From: Achromobacter veterisilvae
GTDB lineage: Bacteria > Pseudomonadota > Gammaproteobacteria > Burkholderiales > Burkholderiaceae_B
Length of the DNA: 64,000 nucleotides
Direction of reading: 5' to 3'
Assembly: GCF_900496975.1 (NCBI RefSeq)
Contig: NZ_UFQC01000027.1
Coordinates: 1 to 64,000 of the forward strand
Below, piece after piece: positions 26,240 through 35,706 of the stretch. The translations under genes and the position numbers were made by a program. The first letter of the stretch is position 1. Each line of letters starts with the position of its first letter. The notes beneath the pieces were generated by a model. That model did not search any database, was not told where the DNA came from, and was given only the letters and a program-made list of their open reading frames with translations.

Positions 26240-27187
26240 CTATCCGTGCCTGACCGGGAACAGGCCCTGCGGACGCAAGGCCAGCACCAGCGCCATGACG
26301 ATGTAGATCAGCATCGATGCGATGGCCGGCCCGGCCGCGTTGGCCGCGGACGGCGGCAGCGCGGCGCGCAGCAGGGTGGGCAGGAGCGCGCGGCCCAGCG
26401 TGTCGACCAGGCCCACCATCAGCGCGGCCAGGAAGGCGCCGCGCACCGAGCCGATGCCGCCGATCACGATGACCACCAGCGTCAGGATCAGAATGGGTTC
26501 GCCCATGCCCGTCTGCGCCGACAGGATGGGCCCGGCCATCAGGCCCGCCACGCCCGCCAGCACGGCGCCCAGGACGAACAGCAGGGTATTGAGCCGCGCG
26601 ATGTTCACGCCCAGCGCGCCCACCATCATGCGGTCGGTCGAGCCCGCCCGTATCAGCATGCCGAGCCGCGTGCGGTGGATCAGCACGTAGCAGCCCGCCG
26701 CCACCGCCAGGCCGACGACGATGATGAGGAACCGGTACAGCGGATACGTGACGCCCAGGACGGCTATGGTGCCGGACAGCCAGGACGGCAGCCCCATGCT
26801 GATCGGCGCCGGGCCCCATAGGATGCGCGTGAGTTCGTTGAAGAACAGGATGAAGCCGAACGTGGCCAGCACCTGGTCCAGGTGTTCCCGCGGGTACAGC
26901 CGCGCCAGCGCGATGCGGTCCAGCAGCAGCCCCAGCGCGATGCGGTCCAGCAGCAGCCCCAGCGCGGCCATGCCGGCGACCACGGCGCCCGCGGCCAGCA
27001 GGAACGATCCCGTGTGGCGGAATACGGTGGCGGCGATAAAGGCGCCCATCATGTAGAGCGACCCGTGCGCCAGGTTGATGAAGTTCATGATGCCGAACAC
27101 CAGCGTCAGGCCGGCGGCCAGCAGGAACAGCAGGATTCCAAGTTGCAGGCCGTTCAAGGCCTGCACCAGCAGCAGCGTCGTGGACAT
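26240..27187 (-). CDS. livH: LIV-type ABC transporter permease LivH with a 9-residue tandem duplication
   Basis: This is a 315-residue permease with about eight helices and the LivH motifs LTLVFGIMNFINLAHGSLYMMGAF, GMLIRAGSTDRMMVGALGVNI and VVIVIGGIGSVRGAFLAAL. A perfect 27-bp tandem repeat (26911-26964) duplicates nine residues (LLLDRIALG then LLLDRIALA) just after the third helix, before LYPREHLDQVLATFG. In related LivH proteins this block normally occurs once. The frame is kept, so a protein is made, but transport could be affected. The ATG at 27187 follows the binding-protein gene by 32 bases. Confidence 0.93.
   Translation of the reverse strand: MSTTLLLVQALNGLQLGILLFLLAAGLTLVFGIMNFINLAHGSLYMMGAFIAATVFRHTGSFLLAAGAVVAGMAALGLLLDRIALGLLLDRIALARLYPREHLDQVLATFGFILFFNELTRILWGPAPISMGLPSWLSGTIAVLGVTYPLYRFLIIVVGLAVAAGCYVLIHRTRLGMLIRAGSTDRMMVGALGVNIARLNTLLFVLGAVLAGVAGLMAGPILSAQTGMGEPILILTLVVIVIGGIGSVRGAFLAALMVGLVDTLGRALLPTLLRAALPPSAANAAGPAIASMLIYIVMALVLALRPQGLFPVRHG
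26911..26964. repeat. 27-bp perfect tandem duplication inside livH
   Basis: Two identical 27-base units occupy 26911-26937 and 26938-26964. The length is a multiple of three, so the duplication adds nine residues without a frameshift. The unit contains CAGCAGCAGCCCCAG, a short direct repeat that would favour replication slippage. Confidence 0.95.
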
Positions 27188-27219
27188 AGCGTTCGCCTCC
27201 TGGCCGGGCGGGCCGGGGA

Positions 27220-28395
27220 TTACTTCATGGCGCACTGGGCGGCGTACTGGTCCGCCACCTTGGACAGGTCCGGAAAGATGGGGCCCTTGTTCACGAAGGC
27301 CACCTTGCCGTCCGCGCCGGCCTCCACGTCCGCGCGGAAGAATCCGGCGACCGGGAAGTGATTGGGCTGGTAGCGGAATTCGCCGCGCACGGATTGGAAA
27401 TCGGCCGCTTCGAGCGCGCGGCGCAGGGCGTCCTTGTCGTCGACCTTGCCGCCGGTCTTCTTCAGCGCCGAGCCGATCAACTGGGCGGCGTCCCACGACT
27501 GCGCGGCGTAGCTGGAGGGTTCGCGTCCGTACTTCTGCCGGAACGCCGCGGCGAACGCCCGGTTGGCCGCATTGTCGAGATCGGGCGAATAGGGCACGTT
27601 GGTCACCGCGCCCAGGGCATCCTTTTGCAGGGCGGGCAGGGTGGCGCCGTCGATGGTGTCCACCGACAGCAGCGGGATCTTGCCGAACAGGCCCGCCTGG
27701 CGGTATTGCTTGATGAAGTTCACCCCCATGCCGCCGGGGAAGAAAACGTAGGCGGCGTCGGGCCTGGCTTCCGCCAGCGCGGCCAGCTCCACCGAGTAGT
27801 CGGGCTGGTTCACCTGCGTGAAGACTTCGTTGACCACCTCGCCCTTGAAGAAGCGCTTGAAGCCGGCCATGGCGTCCTTGCCCGCCTGGTAGTTGGGGGC
27901 GAGCAGGTAGACCTTCCCGAACCCCATCTGGTTGGCCATTTCGCCGCTGCCCTCGTGGCGCTGCGTGTTGTTCCAGGACGTGGAGAAGAAGTAGGGCGTA
28001 CAGTCCTTGCCCGCCAGGTTGGTCGGGCCGGCGTTCGAACCCACCAGGAACACGCCGGCGCTCGTCACCGGCCGCACCACGGCAAGCATGACGTTGGAAT
28101 AGACCACGCCGGTGATGATGGGCACCTTGTCGCTCTGCACGAGCTTGCGGGCGGCCTGCACGCCGACCTCGGGCTTGAACTGGTCGTCTTCCTTGATGAT
28201 CTGCACGGGAACGCCGCCCAGCTTGCCGCCGCCCTGTTCCACGGCGAGCATGAAGCCGTCCAGTTGGTCCTGGCCCAGCACCGAGCCGGGGCCGGTCAAG
28301 GTCGTCAAGAGGCCGATCTTCACGTCGGCCGTCGCGGTGGCCGACAGCGCCAGCCCCAGGGCCGCGGCGGCGGCCTGCTTGTAAGTGCATCGCAT
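27220..28395 (-). CDS. LIV-type periplasmic substrate-binding protein
   Basis: This is a 391-residue LivJ/LivK-like binding protein. A signal peptide of about 23 residues (MRCTYKQAAAAALGLALSAT, cleavage after ATA) precedes the mature start ADVKIGLLTTLTGPGSVLGQDQLDGF. The fold continues with the usual ITGVVYSNV and FVGSN-like segments (FLVGSNAGPTNLAGKD). The start at 28395 follows an AAGGGGA ribosome-binding site. It sits between the ACMSD-type gene and livH in one minus-strand run, so its ligand is plausibly 3-hydroxyanthranilate, kynurenine or another aromatic precursor. That is inferred from context; sequence alone does not separate these from amino acids. Confidence 0.92.
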   Translation of the reverse strand: MRCTYKQAAAAALGLALSATATADVKIGLLTTLTGPGSVLGQDQLDGFMLAVEQGGGKLGGVPVQIIKEDDQFKPEVGVQAARKLVQSDKVPIITGVVYSNVMLAVVRPVTSAGVFLVGSNAGPTNLAGKDCTPYFFSTSWNNTQRHEGSGEMANQMGFGKVYLLAPNYQAGKDAMAGFKRFFKGEVVNEVFTQVNQPDYSVELAALAEARPDAAYVFFPGGMGVNFIKQYRQAGLFGKIPLLSVDTIDGATLPALQKDALGAVTNVPYSPDLDNAANRAFAAAFRQKYGREPSSYAAQSWDAAQLIGSALKKTGGKVDDKDALRRALEAADFQSVRGEFRYQPNHFPVAGFFRADVEAGADGKVAFVNKGPIFPDLSKVADQYAAQCAMK

Positions 28396-28451
28396 CGTGA
28401 TTCCCCTTGTCTTGCCGTGTGTCACGGTCATGTGGGCCAGGCGTGGGCGCT

Positions 28452-29453
28452 TCAATGGTCCAGGCCGAAAAACGCCATCGTGTTGCGGAACAGGATCTTG
28501 TGCTGCACCTCGGGAAGCAGGCCGGCGTGGGCCACCAGTCGGCCCACCTCCTGCTCGCCCAGCGGATACGGATAGTCGGAGCCGAGCAGTACGCGGTCTT
28601 CGCCCATTACGTCGATCAGCAGCCGCAGCGAGCGCGGATCGAAGACCGCGCTGTCGGTATAGAAGCGGTCGGTATAGGACGAAGGCAGTTGCGGACAGTC
28701 CTGGCGGATGATGTCGCGATGCCGCCAGGCGTTGTCCACGCGTCCCAGCAGGAAGGCGAAGCTGCCGCCGCCATGCGCGAAGCACAGCTTCAGGCTGCGC
28801 GGTATGCGCTCGAAGGCGCCGGACAGGATCAGCGACAGGATGCCGAGCTGGGTTTCGGCCGGCATGGCCACCAGCCAGGGCAGCATCCATTTCTTCATGC
28901 GGCCGTCGGTCATCATGTCCCAGGGATGCACCAGAACGGGAATGTCGTTGCCGGCGCAATGGATCAGGAACTGGACCAGGGTCTCGTCGTCCAGGTCGCG
29001 CGGGCCGACGTGGTTGCCGATCTGCACGCCCAGGTGGCCGGCGGCGCGCGAACGCGAGGCTTCGCGGCATGCCAGGTCCAGGTCCTGCAGCGGCACCTGC
29101 GCCAGCGCCTTCAGGCGCGACGGCGCATGGGCGCAGTGTTCGAGCGCCAGGTCATTCATGCGCGCCGCCCAGTCGGCCGCGGCCTGCGCCGGGTAGGTAT
29201 AGCCGAACATGATGGGCGTGGCGCACAGGATCTGCACGTCGACGCCGTGGAGGTCCATTTGCCGCACCCGCAAGGCCGGGTCCCAGAGCGTGGCGTCCAC
29301 GGGGCGGAACGGCCGGTCGCCCGCCATGATCTGGCCGGCGGCGCCGTCGCCTTCCGGGCGCAGCCAGGGCGCGTTGACGGGGTCGAGCGCGGCCGCTTCT
29401 TCCCGCGTGATCGGCGGGAAAAAGTGCGCGTGCATGTCGATTTTCTGGATCAT
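28452..29453 (-). CDS. nbaD: 2-amino-3-carboxymuconate-6-semialdehyde decarboxylase (ACMSD/NbaD type)
   Basis: This is a 333-residue metal-dependent amidohydrolase-fold decarboxylase. It removes CO2 from 2-amino-3-carboxymuconate semialdehyde to give 2-aminomuconate semialdehyde. The motifs are the metal ligand pair in IDMHAHFFP, Arg in [26 protein letters not shown] and the metal Asp in [12 protein letters not shown], all matching ACMSD. The gene is immediately downstream of the 3-hydroxyanthranilate dioxygenase gene (42-base gap), the order expected for the meta-cleavage route. Confidence 0.93.
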   Translation of the reverse strand: MIQKIDMHAHFFPPITREEAAALDPVNAPWLRPEGDGAAGQIMAGDRPFRPVDATLWDPALRVRQMDLHGVDVQILCATPIMFGYTYPAQAAADWAARMNDLALEHCAHAPSRLKALAQVPLQDLDLACREASRSRAAGHLGVQIGNHVGPRDLDDETLVQFLIHCAGNDIPVLVHPWDMMTDGRMKKWMLPWLVAMPAETQLGILSLILSGAFERIPRSLKLCFAHGGGSFAFLLGRVDNAWRHRDIIRQDCPQLPSSYTDRFYTDSAVFDPRSLRLLIDVMGEDRVLLGSDYPYPLGEQEVGRLVAHAGLLPEVQHKILFRNTMAFFGLDH

Positions 29454-29495
29454 CGGTGGACGGGTTGGCGTGGGGGGAAGGCTTGCGGCGTGGCG

Positions 29496-30089
<594 letters not shown>

Positions 30090-30111
30090 CTAGGCGGCGC
30101 AGCGAGGGACT

Positions 30112-30129
30112 GCACAATAGAAATTGCGC
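30112..30129 (-). promoter_or_regulatory. LysR-type dyad operator upstream of nbaC
   Basis: GCACAAT-AGAA-ATTGCGC is an interrupted inverted repeat with six of seven arm bases paired. It lies 65-82 bases upstream of the nbaC start in the 131-base gap after the LysR gene. Position and form fit a LysR-type activation site, probably for the neighbouring regulator. Confidence 0.55.
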
Positions 30130-30178
30130 GGGTGGCTATGCTGTCCGTCTATCGCGGGGTAACCCTGAGAGGCCGGCT

Positions 30179-31156
30179 TCAGCCGCCGGTCCCGGGCTGC
30201 GGCGCGCGCTGCGCGGCGATCTGCTTCAGGTAGTCCACCAGCCGCTGGCAGGCCGGGGTCAGGGGGCGGTCCGCGCGGACCGAATAGCCCACGTCGCCGA
30301 AGGCGCCGAAGACATCGGTGGGCAGCCTGGCCAGGATGCCCATGGACAGGAACTGCGCCGCCGCGTCGTAGGGGATGAGAGCGAGCGCGTCGCTGTGCAT
30401 GAGCACGCCGATGTTGGTCAGCAGCGAAAGCGATTCGACGTGCCTGGCGGGCAGGCGCAGGCCGGCGTCGAAGAAGGTGCGTTCGATCGAGGCGCGCAGC
30501 GGCGAGGTGGGCGCGGGCAGGATCCAGATGCAGTCGGCCAGGTCGGCCAGCGCCACTTCCCGCGCGCCGGCCAGGGGATGGCGCGCGCCGGCCACCAGGC
30601 ACAGATCTTCCCGGTACAGCTTGTGGTGGTCCACGGCGACGCCGGAGATCGACGCCATGTCGGCGCCCGGCAAGCGGCCCACGACGATGTCCAGATCGCC
30701 CGTGGCCAGGGCCGGCAGCAATTGCGCGGTGGGCCCTTCGCGCACCGTGACCTGGATGCCGGGGTGGTCCGTCATCAAGCGCGCGATGGCCTCGGGCAAC
30801 AGCTTGGCGGACGCGGCGATCAGGGTGCCCACCACCACGTGGCCGCTGGCTCCGCCCAGCACGGCGTCGATGTCGTCGGCCATGTAGCGGATCTCGGCCA
30901 TCATGGCGTGGACCCGGCGGCCCAGCACCAGGGCCAGTTCGGTCGGCGTGACGCCGCGGTTGGAACGTTCGAACAGCGTGGCGCCGAAGAAGGATTCCAG
31001 GTCGTGGATGGCCTTGGTGACGGTGGGCTGGGTCAGGTGCAGTTCACTGGCGGCGCGCGACAGCGAGCGGCGCGCCAGCACGCGTTCGAAGATCTGCAAC
31101 TGGTGCAGCTTCAGTTTGTGGCTGAGGGCGTTGGGCGTAATCCGGAAGTTCGACAT
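30179..31156 (-). CDS. LysR family regulator of the 3-hydroxyanthranilate cluster
   Basis: This is a 325-residue LysR-type regulator. The N-terminal winged helix is HQLQIFERVLARRSLSRAASELHLTQPTVTKAIHDLE, and two periplasmic-binding-like effector domains follow. The ATG at 31156 is chosen; a TTG at 31183 overlaps the RidA gene by 11 bases. It lies inside the catabolic gene run between the RidA and nbaC genes, on the same strand, with a dyad downstream before nbaC. It probably activates ring-cleavage genes in response to a pathway intermediate; the effector is unknown. Confidence 0.88.
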   Translation of the reverse strand: MSNFRITPNALSHKLKLHQLQIFERVLARRSLSRAASELHLTQPTVTKAIHDLESFFGATLFERSNRGVTPTELALVLGRRVHAMMAEIRYMADDIDAVLGGASGHVVVGTLIAASAKLLPEAIARLMTDHPGIQVTVREGPTAQLLPALATGDLDIVVGRLPGADMASISGVAVDHHKLYREDLCLVAGARHPLAGAREVALADLADCIWILPAPTSPLRASIERTFFDAGLRLPARHVESLSLLTNIGVLMHSDALALIPYDAAAQFLSMGILARLPTDVFGAFGDVGYSVRADRPLTPACQRLVDYLKQIAAQRAPQPGTGG

Positions 31157-31172
31157 GCGTGCTGGCGCGCCG

Positions 31173-31604
31173 CTAGCGTGCAAGCGGCTTGTAGGCGATC
31201 GCCTTGATTTCGATCAGCAACTGCGGATGCGGCAACTGGTGCACCGCGACGGTGGTGCGTGCTGGGCCATCGGCGTCGAAATACTCGCCGTAGACCTGAT
31301 TGTATCCACCGAAATCGTTCATGTTGACCAGGTACGTGCTGATTTCCACCACGTCGGCCAGGGTGGCGCCGGCGGTGCCCAGGATGTCGCGGATGTTCTC
31401 GATGACGGCGCGCGTCTGCGCCCGGATATCTAGGGTCGCCGTGCCCATGGCGTCCACTTCGGCGCCCGCGATGCGGTTGTCGGGCAGGCGCGAGCTGGTG
31501 CCGGAGACGAACAGGAAGTCGCCGGCGCGCTTGATGTGCGGGTACTTGCCCCGGGGCGTGGCTTTTCCGGCGACGACGGTGGCGCTGGTGGTGGCTGGGT
31601 TCAT
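31173..31604 (-). CDS. nbaF: RidA-family 2-aminomuconate deaminase (NbaF type)
   Basis: This is a 143-residue RidA/YjgF-fold protein. In this setting the family acts as 2-aminomuconate deaminase, releasing ammonia to give 4-oxalocrotonate. The sequence shows [20 protein letters not shown], the conserved Arg in [12 protein letters not shown] and a terminal Glu in [10 protein letters not shown]. It lies 27 bases downstream of the aldehyde dehydrogenase gene. A generic enamine/imine deaminase would look similar, but the context favours the pathway enzyme. Confidence 0.88.
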   Translation of the reverse strand: MNPATTSATVVAGKATPRGKYPHIKRAGDFLFVSGTSSRLPDNRIAGAEVDAMGTATLDIRAQTRAVIENIRDILGTAGATLADVVEISTYLVNMNDFGGYNQVYGEYFDADGPARTTVAVHQLPHPQLLIEIKAIAYKPLAR

Positions 31605-31631
31605 TCCGCTTTCCTTTGGGACGGGGGGACG

Positions 31632-33089
31632 TCAGAGCTTGATGCAGACGTTGGTGGGCTCAGTATAGAAATGCAGCGAATGGCGTCCACCTTCGCGGCC
31701 GATGCCCGACAGGCCGCTGCCGCCGAAGGGCGTGCGCAGATCGCGCAGGAACCAGCAGTTGACCCAGGCCAGGCCGACCTTCATGGCCTGCGCCACGCGG
31801 TGTCCGCGGCTGAGGTTCTGCGTCCAGACCGCCGCGGCCAGGCCGTAGCGGGTGTCGTTGGCCAGGCGGATGGCCTCGTCCTCGGTATCGAAGGGCGCCA
31901 CGTGGCACACGGGGCCGAAGACTTCCTCCTTGATGCAGCGGGCCTGTTCGGACAGGCCGGTCCAGACCGTGGGCTGCACGTACGCGCCCGCGTCGCGGGC
32001 GTCGCCGAATTCCGGGATGCCGCCGCCCGCCGCCACGGCCGCGCCTTCCTGGCGCGCCAAGGCGAAGTACGACAGCACTTTTTCGCGGTGTTCGCGCGAC
32101 ACCAGCGGCCCCATCTCGGTATCGGGCTCCATCGGCCAGCCGATGCGCATGGCCCTGGCCCGAGCCGCCAGCGCCTCGACGAAGCGCTCGTAGATGGGGC
32201 GCTCGACGTACACCCGTTCGGTGCACAGGCAGACCTGCCCGCAGTTGGCGAAGGCCGAGCGCGTGACGCCGTCCACCGCCGCGTCGAAGTCCGCGTCGGC
32301 GAACACCAGGGCCGCGTTCTTGCCGCCCAGCTCGAACGACACCGGCTTCACGCCGGGCGCGACCGCGCGCATGATGGCGGCGCCCGTGGCGGATTCGCCG
32401 GTAAAGGTGATCCCGTCGATGTCGGGGTGCGCGGTCATGAATTCGCCCGCCGAGTTCGGGCCGAACCCATGCGTCAGATTCAGCACGCCGGGCGGCAGCC
32501 CCGCTTCATCGGCGACTTCGGCCAGCAGGGTGGCCGTCGAGGGCGTGACCTCGGACGGCTTCATGATCACCGTGTTGCCGAACGCCAGCGCCGGCGCCAC
32601 CTTCCAGGTCAGCAGCAGGAGCGGCAGGTTCCAGGGCGAGATCACGCCCACCACGCCCAGCGGCTTGCGGTAGGCGTAGTTCAGCGCCTGCCGGCCGTCC
32701 GGCGTGTCGGTCATGTAGCTTTCCATGTCCAGCGTGCGGGCCAGTTCGGCGAAGGCCCGGAAATTGGCCGCGCCCCGGGGGATGTCGATCTTGCCGGCCC
32801 AGCCGACGGGCTTGCCGGTGTCGCCGATTTCGGCCTGCAGGAAGTCGTCGAACCGCCGGCCGATGCCGTCGGCCAGCGCCAGCAGATAGTCGGTGCGCGC
32901 GGCGACCGGCAGCGCGGCCCAGGCGGGCAGGGCGCGGCGCGCGGCTTCCACGGCGCGGTTCACCTGGCCGCGATCGGCTTCGTGGACCTGGGCGATGAGG
33001 CGTCCATCCACCGGGCTGTGCTTGTCGAAGGTGGACGCGCCGTCTTCGAAGCGGCCATCGATGTAGTTGCGTAGCTGGCGTGGCGTCAT
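31632..33089 (-). CDS. nbaE: 2-aminomuconate-6-semialdehyde dehydrogenase (NbaE type)
   Basis: This is a 485-residue NAD-dependent aldehyde dehydrogenase close to 2-hydroxymuconic/2-aminomuconic semialdehyde dehydrogenases. The active-site Glu region is FELGGKNAALVF and the catalytic Cys is in GQVCLCTERVYV. The NAD-binding region ISPWNLPLLLLTWKVAPALAFGN is intact, and the C-terminus reads FGGSGLSGIGREGG. The ATG at 33089 gives the family N-terminus (MTPRQLRNYIDGRF). It is the first gene of the catabolic run and has its own promoter with a 16-bp operator-like palindrome. Confidence 0.92.
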   Translation of the reverse strand: MTPRQLRNYIDGRFEDGASTFDKHSPVDGRLIAQVHEADRGQVNRAVEAARRALPAWAALPVAARTDYLLALADGIGRRFDDFLQAEIGDTGKPVGWAGKIDIPRGAANFRAFAELARTLDMESYMTDTPDGRQALNYAYRKPLGVVGVISPWNLPLLLLTWKVAPALAFGNTVIMKPSEVTPSTATLLAEVADEAGLPPGVLNLTHGFGPNSAGEFMTAHPDIDGITFTGESATGAAIMRAVAPGVKPVSFELGGKNAALVFADADFDAAVDGVTRSAFANCGQVCLCTERVYVERPIYERFVEALAARARAMRIGWPMEPDTEMGPLVSREHREKVLSYFALARQEGAAVAAGGGIPEFGDARDAGAYVQPTVWTGLSEQARCIKEEVFGPVCHVAPFDTEDEAIRLANDTRYGLAAAVWTQNLSRGHRVAQAMKVGLAWVNCWFLRDLRTPFGGSGLSGIGREGGRHSLHFYTEPTNVCIKL

Positions 33090-33112
33090 GGCCCGGCTTC
33101 CAATGGATATTA

Positions 33113-33128
33113 AGTACGTATACGTACT
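33113..33128 (-). promoter_or_regulatory. 16-bp perfect palindrome AGTACGTATACGTACT, operator candidate for nbaE
   Basis: AGTACGTATACGTACT is a perfect inverted repeat placed 24-39 bases before the nbaE start and just downstream of the predicted transcription start. A dimeric repressor there could block elongation or initiation. GntR- or MarR-type regulators use operators of this style; which protein binds is unknown. Confidence 0.65.
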
Positions 33129-33138
33129 ATATCGGCAA

Positions 33139-33167
33139 ATAATAGGCAGCGCGGGCCGGCAAGTCAA
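33139..33167 (-). promoter_or_regulatory. Sigma-70-type promoter of the nbaE operon
   Basis: On the minus strand TTGACT (33162-33167) and TATTAT (33139-33144) are separated by exactly 17 bases, a good match to the sigma-70 consensus. The expected start of transcription, near 33132, lies immediately before the palindrome at 33113-33128. Confidence 0.72.
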
Positions 33168-33191
33168 TGATGGAATTCCAGGGCGGCGCGC

Positions 33192-33223
33192 CTTCCCCGC
33201 CCGCGCGGCGCGGACGGGGGAAG
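33192..33223 (-). terminator. GC hairpin after the first TonB-receptor gene (no T-run)
   Basis: A long GC-rich inverted repeat (CTTCCCC...GGGGGAAG) begins 11 bases beyond the receptor stop. No T tract follows on the minus strand, so it may be a weak or Rho-assisted terminator, or only a transcript-stabilising hairpin. Confidence 0.4.
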
Positions 33224-33233
33224 CGTTTGCCGC

Positions 33234-35654
33234 CTACCAGCGGTAGCTGAGCGTACCGTACACCTGGCGCTCCTGCCCCCAGTAGCACGATGTCGTGCTG
33301 CCGCAGCTAGCCACGTAGCGGCGGTCGAACAGGTTGGTCGCCGACAGCGCGAAGGCGAGTCCCTTGAGCGAGGGATCCAGGGCGCCCAGATCGTAGGAGA
33401 CGCGCGCGTCGACCAGCGTGACCGGCTTCATGCCCAGTTCGTTGTAGGCGTCGCCATAGGTGCTGCTCCGGTAGCGCACGCCCATGCCGGCGGTCAGGCC
33501 GCGCGCCGCGCCGCCGAAGCTGTGGTCGGCCCAGAGGGCGGCCTGGTGGCGAGGCAGGTTGGGCACGGCCTTGCCTTCGGTATTGACGCCGGTGTAATCG
33601 GGCGTGTTGCGGGTCACTTCGCCGTGGCTGTAGGCATAGGAAGCGATCAGCGTCCACCCCAGGCCCAGTTCCGCCTTGCCTTCCAGTTCGACGCCGCGCA
33701 CGCGCACTTCGCCGGTCTGCACGTTGAACGCGGGGTCGGATGGATCCGCGGCGATCACATTCTTTTGCGTAAGCTGGAACGCCGACAGCGTGACGAAGGC
33801 CTTCTGGCCGGGCGGCTCGTACTTGATGCCGGCCTCGTACTGCTCGCCTTCGGTGGGCTTGAACGGTGAACCGGACCGGGTGGCGCCCGTGGCGGGGTCG
33901 AACGACGTCGAGTAGCTGACATAGGGAGCCAGGCCGTTGCGCGCCAGGTAGACGATGCCGGCGCGTCCGGTCCACGCGGTGTCGCTCTGGCTGCCCGCGG
34001 CGTCCGAGCCGAAGTTCACTCCCTGCTTGTCGGCCCAGGCGCGGTCATAGCGCGCGCCGCCGGTGAAGACCCATTGGCCCGCGCGGATCTGGTCCTGCAG
34101 GTAATAGCCGATCTGCGTCGTGTGCGTGCGGGTATCGGTGTATTCGGCGATGTCCTGCGGCCGCTGGCCATAGACCGGGCGGTACAGGTCGAGCGGCCCC
34201 AGCGTGCCCATGTAGAAGCGGTAGCTATTGTTCACGCGGCGCAGGTCCAGGCCGGCCAGCACGGTGTGCGACAGGGGGCCGGTGTCGAATTCGGCCTGCA
34301 CCTGATTGTCCACCGTGAAGGCATATACCTGCTCCTTCCACCCGACATAGCTGCGGTCGATGAGCCGCTTTTCGTCGTCGAGGAAACCGTTCAGGAAGCT
34401 GTTCCGCGCGTCGAAGTCGATTTCGGCATAACGCAGGTTCTGGCTGACCTTCCAGGTGGAATTCAGGCGGTGGTCCAGGCGGTAGCCGACCGAACGCTGC
34501 TCCACGTCCCAGCGGTCCACGCCCGGCTCGCCGGGAAAGCGCGAGCGCTTCAGGCGGCCGTTCGGATTGCCGTAGAGCGTGCCTTCGGCGGGCCAGAAGT
34601 AACCCGTCCAGCCGTCGACGAGGTCGCGTTGGTACTGCACGCGCAGCGTGAAACTGGTGTCCGCGTTCGGCGCCCAGGTAAAGGCCGGCGCGAAATACCG
34701 GTTGGTTTCGTCCACGCGGTCCAGCGAAGCGCCCGCGTCGCGGTACAGCCCGGTCAGGCGGTAGCGCAGCGTGGCGCCTTCGTTCAGCGGGCCGCCCAGG
34801 TCGAACGCGCCCTGCTTGTGGTCGTTGCTGCCGCCTTCGAGCTGGATCTCGCCCTGGCGCGTTTCCGTAGGCGCCTTGGTGACGAAGTTCACCAGGCCGC
34901 CCGGCGTGTTCTGGCCGTAGAGCACCGAGGCCGGCCCCTTCAGCACCTCGATGCGTTCGGCGCCATAAGGGTTCAGCCGCGGAATCACGTATTCGCCCGT
35001 GGCGCTGCGCAGCCCGTCCTGGTAGGTGGCGTAGTTGGCGTTGAAACCGCGCAACTGAATCACATCGAAGCGCACGTCGTAACCCGCCCAGGCGGCATTG
35101 ACCCCCGGCGTGTAGGCCAGCGCTTCCGCCGTGCTGCGCACCGGCCGGCGGTCCATCTCCGAGCGGCTGATCACGTTGATGGTCTGCGGCGTTTCCAGAA
35201 GGGCGGCATCGGTCTTGGACCCCGAGGCGCTGCGTGTCGCCACGACGCCGTCCACCGGACCGAAAGCCGATTCCTGGACGCCGCTCACGGTGATCGGCGC
35301 GAGTTCCACGGCGGGAGAAGAGGGCGCTTTCCGCAACTGGATGCGGCCTTCGGCATTGCGCCGGGCCGACAGGCCCGTGCCGGCGAGCAGGGCGGACAGG
35401 TCTTCGTCCGTTCCGGTGGGCGCGCGCAGGCCGGGGCTGCGCAGGCCCCGCGTGAGCGAGGCGTCATAGGAAATCACCAGGCCGCGCCGCTGGGCGTAGG
35501 CGTTCAACGCCTCGTCCAGCGGACCGGGCGGTATCGGCGGACCCTCGGCGGCAAGCGCCGAGGTGGCCAGCGCCTGCAGGACGAGCGCCAGGCCGGCGAG
35601 GGATTTGCTGAAGGGTTTCGGGTACACCGCAATGCTCCATGCTGGGTTGTGCAT
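33234..35654 (-). CDS. TonB-dependent siderophore receptor with STN signalling domain
   Basis: This is an 806-residue outer-membrane transducer receptor. It has a signal peptide (to about residue 36, ALAAEG) and an STN domain for signalling to FecR (about 40-95, beginning PLDEALNAYAQRRGLVISY). A plug follows (about 145-270, with ETPQTINVISRSEM and VLKGPASVLYGQNTPGGLVNFV). The 22-strand barrel ends in the C-terminal aromatic residue of LSYRW. The ATG at 35654 is preferred over one 46 codons upstream because it leads straight into the signal peptide. With the FecR and ECF sigma genes upstream it forms a surface-signalling cascade. The ligand siderophore is unknown. Confidence 0.93.
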   Translation of the reverse strand: MHNPAWSIAVYPKPFSKSLAGLALVLQALATSALAAEGPPIPPGPLDEALNAYAQRRGLVISYDASLTRGLRSPGLRAPTGTDEDLSALLAGTGLSARRNAEGRIQLRKAPSSPAVELAPITVSGVQESAFGPVDGVVATRSASGSKTDAALLETPQTINVISRSEMDRRPVRSTAEALAYTPGVNAAWAGYDVRFDVIQLRGFNANYATYQDGLRSATGEYVIPRLNPYGAERIEVLKGPASVLYGQNTPGGLVNFVTKAPTETRQGEIQLEGGSNDHKQGAFDLGGPLNEGATLRYRLTGLYRDAGASLDRVDETNRYFAPAFTWAPNADTSFTLRVQYQRDLVDGWTGYFWPAEGTLYGNPNGRLKRSRFPGEPGVDRWDVEQRSVGYRLDHRLNSTWKVSQNLRYAEIDFDARNSFLNGFLDDEKRLIDRSYVGWKEQVYAFTVDNQVQAEFDTGPLSHTVLAGLDLRRVNNSYRFYMGTLGPLDLYRPVYGQRPQDIAEYTDTRTHTTQIGYYLQDQIRAGQWVFTGGARYDRAWADKQGVNFGSDAAGSQSDTAWTGRAGIVYLARNGLAPYVSYSTSFDPATGATRSGSPFKPTEGEQYEAGIKYEPPGQKAFVTLSAFQLTQKNVIAADPSDPAFNVQTGEVRVRGVELEGKAELGLGWTLIASYAYSHGEVTRNTPDYTGVNTEGKAVPNLPRHQAALWADHSFGGAARGLTAGMGVRYRSSTYGDAYNELGMKPVTLVDARVSYDLGALDPSLKGLAFALSATNLFDRRYVASCGSTTSCYWGQERQVYGTLSYRW

Positions 35655-35706
35655 GGAAGGGATGACGCGCCGGACGCGCAAAAGGGAAAGGCCTGTTACA
35701 AATTCG

